Origin: CALDSL01 sp039810245
Lineage (GTDB): Bacteria; Chloroflexota; Anaerolineae; Anaerolineales; Anaerolineaceae
Direction of reading: 5' to 3'
DNA: 64,000 nt
Assembly: GCA_039810245.1 (NCBI GenBank)
Contig: JBDHWQ010000021.1
Location: forward strand, 7,610-71,609
Below, one piece after another: positions 40,213 through 47,971 of this stretch; position 1 is the stretch's first letter, and every line of letters begins with the position of its first letter. The translations under genes were made by a program, and so were the position numbers. Under the pieces are notes generated by a model. That model saw only the letters and a list, made by a program, of their open reading frames with translations, was not told where the DNA came from and ran no database searches.

Positions 40213-42750
40213 ATGCCTGACCTCCCTCGCTCGCCGCGCCACACCGGCGCCATGTATCGCGTAGAAGCTGCTGCCCCCACCAACCTGCCCGCCCGCCTGA
40301 CCACGTTCGTGGGCCGCGCGCGCGAGCAGGCGGAAGTGCTGCATCTGCTGCGCGCCGCGCGCCTGGTCACCATCACCGGTCCGGGCGGGATGGGCAAAAC
40401 CCGCCTGGCGTTGGAAAGCGCCGCCTCCCTGCTGCCCGAATACCGCGACGGCGTCTGGCTGGTGGAGCTTTCGCCCCTGCCTTCGCCCGGGCTGCTGCTT
40501 CAGGCCGTTTCGCAGGCGGTGGGACTTCGCGATGAGTACAATCAACCCCGCATGGAGAGCCTGCTGGAGTTCCTGGGTGGCAAGCGCCTGCTGCTGGTGC
40601 TCGATAATTGCGAGCACATGGTGGATGACGTGGCCGCGCTGGTGGAGCACATGCTCACCGCCTGCCCGCAGCTTTCGGTGCTGGCCACCAGCCGCGAGGC
40701 GCTGCGCATCCCCGGTGAGATGGTTTACAACCTGCCGCCACTCTCCGTGCCCGACCCGGCCTTCGTGGATGGTTCGCGTGGCCTGTCGCAGTACGAGTCC
40801 GTCCAGTTGTTTTGCGCCCGGGCCGGCGAAGTGCTGCCCGGCTTTACGCTGGATGAAGACGACGCTCCCGCGCTGGCGCGCATGTGCCAGCGGCTGGAAG
40901 GCCTGCCGTTGGCCATCGAGCTGGCCGCCGCGCGGCTGCGCGTGCTCAGTGTGCGCCAGATTTCCGACCGCCTGGAGCGCGATTTCAACCTGCTGACCGC
41001 CGCCAGCCGCACCGCCGTCCCGCGCCAGCAGACGCTCAAAGCCGCATTCGACTGGAGCTATAACCTGCTTTCAGCCGAAGAGCGCCTGCTCTTTCGCTGG
41101 CTGTCGCCTATGCCCGGCAGCTGGCCGCTGGAGGCGGCCGAGACCATCGCGCGCAGCGCCGGCCTGCAGCCTAACGCCGTGCTCGACCTGCTCACACAGT
41201 TGGTGGATAAGAGTCTTGTGCTGCGCCTTAATCAGCCGGGTGAAAGCGCGCGTTACCGCGTGATGTCAACCATTCGCCAGTACGGGCTGGAGAAGCTGGG
41301 CGAGACCGGTGAGCGCGAGCCGGCCGGCCGCGCCTTCCTCGAGTACAGCATCCGACTGGCGGATGAGGCTGCGCGCGGCCTGTGGAGCCGGGATGTCGTC
41401 GCCTGGCTGGACCGCCTGGACCTGGAGCTGGATAATCTGCGCTTTGCGATGGAGTGGACGATCTCGCACGGCCTGGCAGAGCCCGCGCTGCGCATTGCTG
41501 CCGGGCTGCTGGAGTTCTGGGACCTGCATACCCTGTTTGTCGAAGGCGCGGGCTGGCTGGAGCGCGCCCTGGCGCTGCCCGGCGCGCAGGACCCTGCCCT
41601 GGCCGGTCTGCGTGCCCGCGCCCTGCTGGCGCTGGGTGTACTGGTGATGCGTCGCCACGACCTGGCCCTTGGCACGGAATGGATCAACCAGGCGCTGGCG
41701 CTTGCCGAAACGCTGGGTGATACGCACACACTCGGAATGGCGCGCATGTGGCTGGCGCGCATGCACACCACCCGCCGCGACTACCCGGCCGCCGCGCACT
41801 TCTTTCAGCTCGCACTGGCCGACCTGCGCGCCAGTGGCGACGAATGGAACGCGCTGACGATTGAGCATTACCTGGCTGCCCGCCCGCTGGTGCAGCATAA
41901 TGAGCCGCGTGCGCAGCGCGAGCTGCTGGAGGCTTCGCTGGCGCGTGCTCGCCAGACCGGCCACCTGGTTGTGCTGGCCGATGCGCTCATCGGCCTGGGT
42001 GATCTGGAGCTGCACGCCGGCAACTATGACCATGCCTACGATCATATCAACGAGGCGATCACCATTTACCACCGCCTGGGCAACGACGTGTGGGTGGCCG
42101 AGTCGGTGGTGCACCTGGGCGTAGTGCAGCGCATGCGCGGCGACCTGCAGCAGGCGCTCCAGTTTCTGTTTGTGGGCTTGCATATGCTGCTCAAAGCGAA
42201 CGTGCGCAAGATCAATATCTCATACGCGCTGGTTCAGGTGGCTGAAATTGCCAGCCTGTGCGGTGCGTACGAGCTGGCTGCCGAGCTGACCGGCTGCGCC
42301 GAAGACCTGGTGATCCAGGCTGGAGCCGCGCGGCTGGATCTGATCTCAGACAGCTATGAGGCGTTCATCAACGCGCTGCGCGAGCAGGTCAGCGCGCCGG
42401 AGCTGGTGGAAGCCGCCGCGCGCGGCGCTGCGTTGGGGCAGGTAAAGCTGGTAGAAATTGCCGAGCCGCTGCTGATGGCCTGCCTGGCCTCGCACGCCCA
42501 GGCCGCCGAGCCTGCGCCACAATCTCCTGCCGAGGCGTTTGGCCTGACCGCGCGAGAGCAGGAAGTGCTGGCCCTGGTGGCCACCGGCCTCACCGACCAG
42601 CAGGTAGCCGAGCGGCTGTTCCTCAGCCCGCGCACGGTGGGCAAGCACCTGCAGTCGATCTACCGCAAGCTGGATGTCACCTCGCGTAGCGCCGCCACGC
42701 GCTTCGCGCTGGACCACGGCCTGGCCGGCGACCTACGCAGTTCTACGTAA
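40213..42750 (+). CDS. NB-ARC-type ATPase with LuxR-type DNA-binding domain
   Basis: Large transcription regulator of 845 residues. An NB-ARC/AAA-like ATPase domain starts with FVGRAREQAEVLHLL; Walker A GPGGMGKT is at 56-63, Walker B is LLLVLDNCEH, and GLPLAIELAAARL is the family's GxP motif. TPR-like helices fill roughly 420-720. The C terminus is a LuxR/FixJ helix-turn-helix (LTAREQEVLALVATGLTDQQ, then VAERLFLSPRTVGKHLQSIY). It probably senses a ligand through the repeats and activates transcription when ATP-bound; target genes unknown. AGGAG precedes the ATG at 40213, and a promoter lies upstream, so the ORF extension upstream is not used. Confidence 0.92.
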   Translation: MPDLPRSPRHTGAMYRVEAAAPTNLPARLTTFVGRAREQAEVLHLLRAARLVTITGPGGMGKTRLALESAASLLPEYRDGVWLVELSPLPSPGLLLQAVSQAVGLRDEYNQPRMESLLEFLGGKRLLLVLDNCEHMVDDVAALVEHMLTACPQLSVLATSREALRIPGEMVYNLPPLSVPDPAFVDGSRGLSQYESVQLFCARAGEVLPGFTLDEDDAPALARMCQRLEGLPLAIELAAARLRVLSVRQISDRLERDFNLLTAASRTAVPRQQTLKAAFDWSYNLLSAEERLLFRWLSPMPGSWPLEAAETIARSAGLQPNAVLDLLTQLVDKSLVLRLNQPGESARYRVMSTIRQYGLEKLGETGEREPAGRAFLEYSIRLADEAARGLWSRDVVAWLDRLDLELDNLRFAMEWTISHGLAEPALRIAAGLLEFWDLHTLFVEGAGWLERALALPGAQDPALAGLRARALLALGVLVMRRHDLALGTEWINQALALAETLGDTHTLGMARMWLARMHTTRRDYPAAAHFFQLALADLRASGDEWNALTIEHYLAARPLVQHNEPRAQRELLEASLARARQTGHLVVLADALIGLGDLELHAGNYDHAYDHINEAITIYHRLGNDVWVAESVVHLGVVQRMRGDLQQALQFLFVGLHMLLKANVRKINISYALVQVAEIASLCGAYELAAELTGCAEDLVIQAGAARLDLISDSYEAFINALREQVSAPELVEAAARGAALGQVKLVEIAEPLLMACLASHAQAAEPAPQSPAEAFGLTAREQEVLALVATGLTDQQVAERLFLSPRTVGKHLQSIYRKLDVTSRSAATRFALDHGLAGDLRSST

Positions 42751-42829
42751 ACGACTCCCCGCTGCCTGCGCGCCCAGAATACGCACCCGGATACGCGGTT
42801 CTCTCGATGAAACCGCGCCGTGTCTGGCG

Positions 42830-42835
42830 TATGAT
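42830..42835 (+). promoter_or_regulatory. -10 box of the 55-residue protein gene
   Basis: TATGAT about 100 bases before the small gene; weak -35. The leader between holds no other frame. Confidence 0.35.
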
Positions 42836-42936
42836 AGGGTCGAAACAAAAAACAATTCGCGCTGCGCCTGCTCAATCATCACCGGCGCGGCAGATGGATC
42901 AACAGGCCGGCCTAATGGCCGCGGGAGAAGGGTACC

Positions 42937-43104
42937 ATGGAAGACATTTTGCTGTATGAGCTCGTGAAATATAAGCAGCACGAAATGGAACGCGCCGCCT
43001 GCGAAGAGCGCCGCCTGAACGCGGTGCTTCCCACCGGAAAGACCGTGGAAGTCCATTTGAAAAAAGGCATCAACCTGCGTCGCATTCTGGCGTGGCGCAG
43101 CTAA
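42937..43104 (+). CDS. small protein (55 aa), unknown
   Basis: Frame from ATG at 42937 to TAA at 43102-43104: MEDILLYELVKYKQHEMERA, ACEERRLNAVLPTGKTVEVH, LKKGINLRRILAWRS. It is charged and helical at the start, with a basic C-terminal third. GGAGAAGG seven bases before the ATG is a good ribosome-binding site. A dedicated terminator follows 28 bases after the stop. I know no family; possible roles include a small regulator or an anti-sigma-like peptide, but nothing shows this. Confidence 0.65.
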   Translation: MEDILLYELVKYKQHEMERAACEERRLNAVLPTGKTVEVHLKKGINLRRILAWRS

Positions 43105-43132
43105 CATTGCAGGTAGGTAGGCTTAGGGAACA

Positions 43133-43164
43133 GAAACCGGGATCAGCCTCTGGATCCCGGTTTC
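43133..43164. terminator. terminator between the 55-aa gene and the GNAT gene
   Basis: 12-bp perfect stem 43133-43144/43153-43164, loop of eight bases, T-run on the plus side and A-run before it. It serves both convergent genes. Confidence 0.85.
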
Positions 43165-43172
43165 GCATTGAA

Positions 43173-43607
43173 TTACTTCTTCAGATCGAAGCGATACAGG
43201 TTGCTGTGACGCAGCTCGAAGCCGATGCGCTGGTACAGGCGGTTGGCCGCCTCGCGCGAAGGGCGCGAGGTAAGGTCGACGTTTTTCGCCCCGCGCCGGC
43301 GCGCTTCGTCCAACGCAAAGCGTGTCAGCGCCTCGCCCACGCCCTGGCCGCGCGCGTTTTCATCCACCACCACGTCTTCGATCCACGCGCGCACCCCGGT
43401 GGGCACGCGGAACACGACCAGCGTCAGTGACCCACTGATCTGCCCGTCCGCACCGCGCGCCACCAGCACGATCGACGCGTCGGAATCCACCATCGCCTGT
43501 AATTCATCGCGGGTGGGTGCAGGTGCTGTGCTGGAGAGCTGTGGCACCAGCCGCTCAAACGCCGCCAGGGTCTCGCCGGTTACTTCTGCCAGAATCGAAA
43601 TGTCCAT
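43173..43607 (-). CDS. GNAT family N-acetyltransferase
   Basis: 144 residues with the GNAT acetyl-CoA motif A: IEDVVVDENARGQGVGEALT, then RFALDEARRRGAKNVDLTSR, and the motif B region LYQRIGFELR. It transfers acetyl from acetyl-CoA to an amine; the substrate is unknown. I start at the ATG at 43605-43607 (MDISILAEVT), which has AGGAAGGG upstream; the longer frame begins 18 codons earlier without support. Between it and the MFS gene are two strong hairpins. Confidence 0.88.
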   Translation of the reverse strand: MDISILAEVTGETLAAFERLVPQLSSTAPAPTRDELQAMVDSDASIVLVARGADGQISGSLTLVVFRVPTGVRAWIEDVVVDENARGQGVGEALTRFALDEARRRGAKNVDLTSRPSREAANRLYQRIGFELRHSNLYRFDLKK

Positions 43608-43647
43608 ACGCCCTTCCTGGAATGGTATTGGCCTTATTGTAACAAGA

Positions 43648-43671
43648 AAACCCCCGGGCACAGGGGGGTTT
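43648..43671 (-). terminator. intrinsic terminator of the MFS gene unit
   Basis: Minus-strand stem AAACCCCC/GGGGGTTT (43664-43671/43648-43655) followed by TTTTCTT, about 80 bases after the MFS stop. Confidence 0.75.
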
Positions 43672-43673
43672 AA

Positions 43674-43718
43674 GATGTCAGCCGCACGGGTGAGGGGGGC
43701 ACCCGGGCGGCTGACATC
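43674..43718. repeat. two-step hairpin, 12 + 6 bp
   Basis: Outer stem GATGTCAGCCGC (43674-43685) with GCGGCTGACATC (43707-43718), inner stem CGGGTG/CACCCG (43687-43692/43700-43705), each side separated by one unpaired base. It lies just upstream of the minus-strand terminator. Confidence 0.7.
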
Positions 43719-43748
43719 GATAGTTTACCATATTCCTGCCATCCAACA

Positions 43749-44972
43749 TTAAAATTCCGTATCAATTTTGTGATTATTTTGTTTAACTTTTGCAAGGCCG
43801 CGCGACGCAAGGGGCAATCCCAGGGCCAGCAACCCGGCGGTCAGCATGTATACGCCCGCCAGACCAACCAGCGGCAGCAGGGCAAAAGCCAGGTACGGCC
43901 CGCTGGCGCTGCCGATATCCCCCGCCGCGGCATATGCACCCAACGCTGCCGCCTGGCTGCGGCCGTGGGTCAGGTCGCCCATCCAGGCTGCCAGCACAGC
44001 GATAGCAGTTCCGCCGCTGATCGCCCCCAGCAACACGCCCACCGCCGCGCCGGCTGGTGTGGGCACCAGCGCAAGCAGGCCAAAGGCCAGCGCTCCGCAC
44101 ACCAGGCTAAACCGCACCAGCGCGGCGCGCCCGGCAGGCCCGTCCGACAGGCGGCCTGCCACCAGGCTGGTGACGGCCGCCAGCAGTGAGCGCAGCGCGA
44201 TAGCCGCGCCGCTGGCCGTGGCCATGCCAATCCCCAGCGCCGGGTCCAGCCGCTGTTCCATTAGTACCGCCATGCTGGCCAGCATGATCCCATCCCCGGC
44301 GAAAGTGGTCAGCCCGTTGAGCAGCACCACCCGGCCCAGTCCCGGCCGGGCGCGCAGCGCGGCCAGCCCGGAGCGCAGGCCGGCGTAGCGCGGGGTCACG
44401 GTAGGCGCTGCGCGCGCGTGCGTTTCTTTCAAGAGCAGCGCCGCGGCCAGCACGCCCAGCGCCGAAACACCCGCGCACAGCAGCATGGCGCTGCGGAAAC
44501 CGGTAAGGTCAATCAGCAGGCCGCCGACCAGTGGCCCGGCGCCATAGCCGGCCCACACCCAGGTGTTATAGATGCCGCTCAACCGCCCGCGCGTGGCCGG
44601 GGTGGATACATCCAGTGCAATGGTCAGCCCACCGACATTCAGCAGCGCCCAGGCCAGCCCCCACAGCAGCCGCGCGGCCAGAAACGGCCAGAAGCCATAG
44701 CCCACGCCGTACAGCGCGGTAGAGACCACGCCCAGCAGCCCGCCCAGCAGGAACAACGGCCGCCGCCCGGCGCGGTCCATCCATGCTCCAACCAGCGGGT
44801 TGGCCGCGATGCGCAGCGCGCGGTGCACCGAGAGCAATATGCCCACCTGCGCCAGGCTCAGCCCGACCGCTTCGCGCTGCGTCACCAGCCCGGCGTAAAG
44901 CGTCAGGTCGCCAAACAGGGCCAGGCTGGCCGCCAGGCCAACCGCCAGCATCTGCCGTCGCGCTGCGGGCAC
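43749..44972 (-). CDS. MFS transporter
   Basis: Major facilitator superfamily carrier of 407 residues with about twelve hydrophobic segments. The loop 2-3 signature appears as GAWMDRAGRRPLFLLGG, and loop 8-9 has GRLSDGPAGRAALV. Drug, sugar or metabolite export are all possible. The start is two bases after the stop of the phosphodiesterase gene, so the two are translated from the same message. Its end is followed by two hairpins. Confidence 0.9.
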   Translation of the reverse strand: MPAARRQMLAVGLAASLALFGDLTLYAGLVTQREAVGLSLAQVGILLSVHRALRIAANPLVGAWMDRAGRRPLFLLGGLLGVVSTALYGVGYGFWPFLAARLLWGLAWALLNVGGLTIALDVSTPATRGRLSGIYNTWVWAGYGAGPLVGGLLIDLTGFRSAMLLCAGVSALGVLAAALLLKETHARAAPTVTPRYAGLRSGLAALRARPGLGRVVLLNGLTTFAGDGIMLASMAVLMEQRLDPALGIGMATASGAAIALRSLLAAVTSLVAGRLSDGPAGRAALVRFSLVCGALAFGLLALVPTPAGAAVGVLLGAISGGTAIAVLAAWMGDLTHGRSQAAALGAYAAAGDIGSASGPYLAFALLPLVGLAGVYMLTAGLLALGLPLASRGLAKVKQNNHKIDTEF

Positions 44973-44974
44973 GG

Positions 44975-45811
44975 CTATTCCTCGAGCGCCTCAGCCACCA
45001 CGCGCCCCTGCCACTGGGGTGGGGCGTCCAGCCCGAGCAGCCGCGCCAGGGTAGGCGCGCCATCCAGCAGGCTGACCTCTCCATTCACCACTGCCCCGCG
45101 GCGCACGCCGGAGCCGGCCAGCACCCAGGGAATGGCACTGTCTTCTTCAACCAGGCTGGCGTCCAGCGTACCATCGCTCCAGCCGTGTCCCTGCCCGTGA
45201 CCGCCATGATCGGCGCACAGCAGGAATACGGTTTCTTCCAGCATGTTGGCCGCCGCAATCTCATCCAGCACCAGCTCCACCGCGCGGTCGGCGCGTGCCA
45301 CGCCTTCCAAATACTCGGGCGACATCCAGCCATAGCCGTGACCGGCCAGGTCGGCGATTTCAATGTACACGAAGGTCAGCGAAGGCTGGTCGCGCACGAA
45401 AACATCCGCGGCCACAGCCGCCAGCTCCAGCTCGCGCCCGTCGCTGCGCGGGTGCGTGTGGCGGTGATAATAGCTGAAATCCAGCGCCTCAGGCCTGGCC
45501 AGGTCGCGCAGCGGCTCGTAGGAATACACCGCAACAGCGGAACCGCCCGCGTCTTTGACCAGGTCGAAAAGCCCCGGCGCCAGCCCTGGCGCGGGCGTCC
45601 AGCGGTTGGTGGTGACGCCGTGCGCGCGCGCTTCTTGTGAATGCACCAGTGAGGCCACGCACGGCAGGGTCAGCCCGGGCGGCACGCTGCGGGCGCTCGC
45701 CAGCACCCCGCTCAGCGCCAGCCGGCTGATAGCCGGCGTGCTGGCTTCACCGATCGCGTCTGGGCGCAGCCCGTCGATTAGAAACAGAACAGCCTGTCGG
45801 GAATTCAGCAT
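44975..45811 (-). CDS. alkaline phosphatase-superfamily phosphodiesterase
   Basis: 278 residues of the nucleotide pyrophosphatase/phosphodiesterase type. The first metal acid is in FLIDGLRPDAI, the nucleophile is probably the Thr of PPGLTLPCVASL, and later metal ligands are in DLAGHGYGW and CADHGGHGQGHGW. It should hydrolyse a phosphodiester, phosphomonoester or a related ester; no signal peptide is seen, so it is probably cytoplasmic. A TACACT-type -10 lies about 20 bases before the start. It is co-transcribed with the MFS carrier that starts two bases after its stop, suggesting linked uptake or export and hydrolysis of the same compound. Confidence 0.85.
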   Translation of the reverse strand: MLNSRQAVLFLIDGLRPDAIGEASTPAISRLALSGVLASARSVPPGLTLPCVASLVHSQEARAHGVTTNRWTPAPGLAPGLFDLVKDAGGSAVAVYSYEPLRDLARPEALDFSYYHRHTHPRSDGRELELAAVAADVFVRDQPSLTFVYIEIADLAGHGYGWMSPEYLEGVARADRAVELVLDEIAAANMLEETVFLLCADHGGHGQGHGWSDGTLDASLVEEDSAIPWVLAGSGVRRGAVVNGEVSLLDGAPTLARLLGLDAPPQWQGRVVAEALEE

Positions 45812-45913
45812 GGTCTTTCTACCTCGCTATTAGTGTAGCGAGGTTTTGGTTTTGGGTGGCCGAAATGGGTGGGGGAAATTGCGGGAAGGATTTTTTCTAG
45901 AAGAAATGGATGG

Positions 45914-46016
45914 AGGGGCGTGCGAGGGTGCGGGCCGGCCTCAAAGCCCCCGCCTGCGCCAGGGCCAGGCGTGAGAAGCCCACCCGGTCTTCTATAACCC
46001 TGAAGTCTCGCCCCTA
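45914..46016. repeat. GTAGGGGCG palindrome, degenerate copy 4
   Basis: GGAGGGGCG near 45912-45920 and CTCGCCCCTAC near 46006-46016 face each other; GGCCTCAAAGCC lies inside. The stretch 45812-46050 holds no gene that I can support. Confidence 0.5.
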
Positions 46017-46050
46017 CGAGATTCAAACGGGGCGGGCAGTTCGGGTCTCC

Positions 46051-46836
46051 TTACGGCAGCTCGTCCGTGGCTTCTTCCTCGCGCGATCGCTGCTGGCGTG
46101 GGGGCAGCTTGGGCGCAGGCATGGTGCGCGGCCAGCTCAGGAACCAGGCCACCAGGGCGATAAGCCCCAGCGCCAGCGCGCCCAGCAGTACCCATACCCA
46201 CGCCGCCGGGCCGCGGCTCAGGCGGTATACCGCCCAGATCTCCACCGGCTCAGCCGCGCCAATCAGGTCGAGCATGGGGATATTCCATTCCACCACGCCG
46301 CCTTTCGCATCCAGGCCGGCCAGCGCGTCGGCTTCCAGCGGGTGTGGCACGTGCAAGCGCACGGTATAATTTTGGCCCGCGAGGCCTTCATTCATCAGCG
46401 CGGCCATTTCCGCCTGCGCCGGGTCGCTGGTATCCAGGCGGAAATCCAGCCGCTGCGAGAAGCGCAGGCTGCCATCGTCCTGCGTTTCTACCTGAAAGTC
46501 AAGACTTTCCCGCTGCAGCTCGCCCAACCGCGAAAAATCCTTCAGGTCCATATCCGCGGTGTAATGGTGCACGTCGGCGTCGATGCGCTCATCGATGGCC
46601 AGGTTGGCGTAATTGCTGCTCTCGCCATCTGCCAACCCGCGCCAGCTTTCAAACAGGTGCGGCAGCGCCTGTCCCTGGCCCACCACCTGTAAAAAGTTCT
46701 CCGAGACGGCCACGTCCAGCGCCACTTTGCCCGAGCCGTCCGGGTTGTGCCACAGCTCCTGCTGCACCTGAAAACAGCCGGAAGTCAGCAGGACGGCAAC
46801 CAGGGCCAGCAGCATCCACCCACGTTTTGCGTTCAT
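46051..46836 (-). CDS. LppM-like lipoprotein with C-terminal membrane segment
   Basis: 261 residues: signal peptide with lipobox LLTSGC (Cys21), an extracytoplasmic domain of about 190 residues opening QQELWHNPDGSGKVALDV, and a C-terminal hydrophobic helix (AWVWVLLGALALGLIALVAW) with a basic, then acidic tail. The N-terminal pattern resembles the LppM family, with which the assignment is tentative. Anchored at both ends, it may sit across the membrane surface. The ATG at 46834-46836 follows GGGAG. It starts 22 bases after the stop of the LOG-family gene. Confidence 0.7.
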   Translation of the reverse strand: MNAKRGWMLLALVAVLLTSGCFQVQQELWHNPDGSGKVALDVAVSENFLQVVGQGQALPHLFESWRGLADGESSNYANLAIDERIDADVHHYTADMDLKDFSRLGELQRESLDFQVETQDDGSLRFSQRLDFRLDTSDPAQAEMAALMNEGLAGQNYTVRLHVPHPLEADALAGLDAKGGVVEWNIPMLDLIGAAEPVEIWAVYRLSRGPAAWVWVLLGALALGLIALVAWFLSWPRTMPAPKLPPRQQRSREEEATDELP

Positions 46837-46858
46837 CGCGTTTTCTCCCTTCGTACGC

Positions 46859-47455
46859 TCATTCCCGGTTGACCCAGCGCTCGATACCGTCCGGGAAGGT
46901 GAAATCCAGCAGTTTTTGCAGCAGTCCTTCAGGACTTGGGTCGCTAACCAGCAGCACTTCATGCTCAGCGTAGATGAACCCATCATCCAGCGCGCGGCGC
47001 ACCATGCCCAGCAGCGGGTCGAAGTAGCCGCGCGTGTTCAGCAGCCCGATGGGCTTCTGGTGCAGGCCGATCTGCGCCCAGGTGAGGGTCTCGAACAATT
47101 CGTCCAGCGTGCCGTAGCCGCCCGGCAGGGCGATAAAGGCATCCGCCGTGGCGCTCATGCGCGCCTTGCGCATCTGGATATCCGGCAGCACTTCCAGCGC
47201 AGCCAGCCCTTCGTGCACCAGCGCGGGCAGGTTGAGGTTTTCGGGGATAAAGCCGATCACCTGGCCGCCGGCGCGCAGCGCGCCTTCGGCAACAGCGCCC
47301 ATCAGCCCGGTTTTGCCCGCGCCATACACCAGGCGGATGCCGCGCGCCGCCAGCAGCGATCCCATTTCCTCGGCGGCGGCGTAGTACTCGGGGTGGACAC
47401 CATCAGCCGACCCGCAGTAGACGCAGATGTTGTGGATGGGGGATACAGCGGTCAA
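46859..47455 (-). CDS. LOG/TIGR00730 family protein
   Basis: 198-residue Rossmann-fold protein related to cytokinin riboside 5'-monophosphate phosphoribohydrolase. The family motif PGGYGTLDELFE and the N-terminal CVYCGSADG are present, with the conserved Arg/Glu for phosphate binding (RKARMSATADAFIALPGG). Bacterial members hydrolyse AMP-like N-glycosidic bonds or act as lysine-decarboxylase-like proteins; activity not proven here. The start is TTG at 47453-47455, six bases after AGGAG; the upstream ATG-initiated extension would lie across the -10 box. Confidence 0.88.
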   Translation of the reverse strand: MTAVSPIHNICVYCGSADGVHPEYYAAAEEMGSLLAARGIRLVYGAGKTGLMGAVAEGALRAGGQVIGFIPENLNLPALVHEGLAALEVLPDIQMRKARMSATADAFIALPGGYGTLDELFETLTWAQIGLHQKPIGLLNTRGYFDPLLGMVRRALDDGFIYAEHEVLLVSDPSPEGLLQKLLDFTFPDGIERWVNRE

Positions 47456-47485
47456 AGCAGGCTCCTGATGCAGTGGAATAGCACG

Positions 47486-47491
47486 ATTGTA
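47486..47491 (-). promoter_or_regulatory. -10 box of the LOG-family gene
   Basis: TACAAT on the minus strand, leading to a leader of about 25 bases with AGGAG. It faces the divergent TATACT at 47518. Confidence 0.5.
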
Positions 47492-47517
47492 CTCCAAAGA
47501 CCCGCGCGAGGGCGTGG

Positions 47518-47523
47518 TATACT
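47518..47523 (+). promoter_or_regulatory. -10 box of the AhpD-like gene
   Basis: TATACT 28 bases before the ATG at 47552, divergent from the LOG-family gene. Confidence 0.5.
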
Positions 47524-47551
47524 GCTGAAAACATCATCAGGAGCATCTACC

Positions 47552-47899
47552 ATGACCACCCGCCTGGACGAATTTGAGAGCTACCGCACGCGCATGAACG
47601 ATCGCATCGCGCAGATCGACCACCTGGGCATCAAGCGCTTTTACAACCTGGACACCAACGCCTACAACGACGCCGCGCTGCCCGGCAAGACCAAAGAGCT
47701 GCTCGGGTTGGTGGCCTCGATGGTACTGCGCTGTAACGACTGCATCGACTATCACGTGCTGCAGTGCGTCAACGCAGGCTTCAGCGACGAAGAGCTGTAC
47801 GATGCCTTCAACGTTGCACTGGTGGTGGGCGGCAGCATCGTTATCCCGCACCTGCGCCACGCGGTAGAAACGCTGGACCTGTGCCGCTCGCGGGGATGA
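47552..47899 (+). CDS. carboxymuconolactone decarboxylase / AhpD-like protein
   Basis: 115-residue alpha-helical protein of the CMD family. The CxxC pair is in RCNDCIDYHVLQC with the nearby His, as in AhpD-type alkylhydroperoxidases that use a thiol relay. ETLDLCRS near the end gives another Cys. The likely role is peroxide reduction or a small redox reaction. AGGAG (47539-47543) and the ATG at 47552 fit; the frame continues upstream but without start signals. No peroxiredoxin is adjacent. Confidence 0.88.
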   Translation: MTTRLDEFESYRTRMNDRIAQIDHLGIKRFYNLDTNAYNDAALPGKTKELLGLVASMVLRCNDCIDYHVLQCVNAGFSDEELYDAFNVALVVGGSIVIPHLRHAVETLDLCRSRG

Positions 47900-47971
47900 T
47901 TTGAGAGAGCTGCACCGCGTGTGGCAGCATCCAGAGCACGTCGAAGGATGCTGCTACACGCGAATTTTTCC

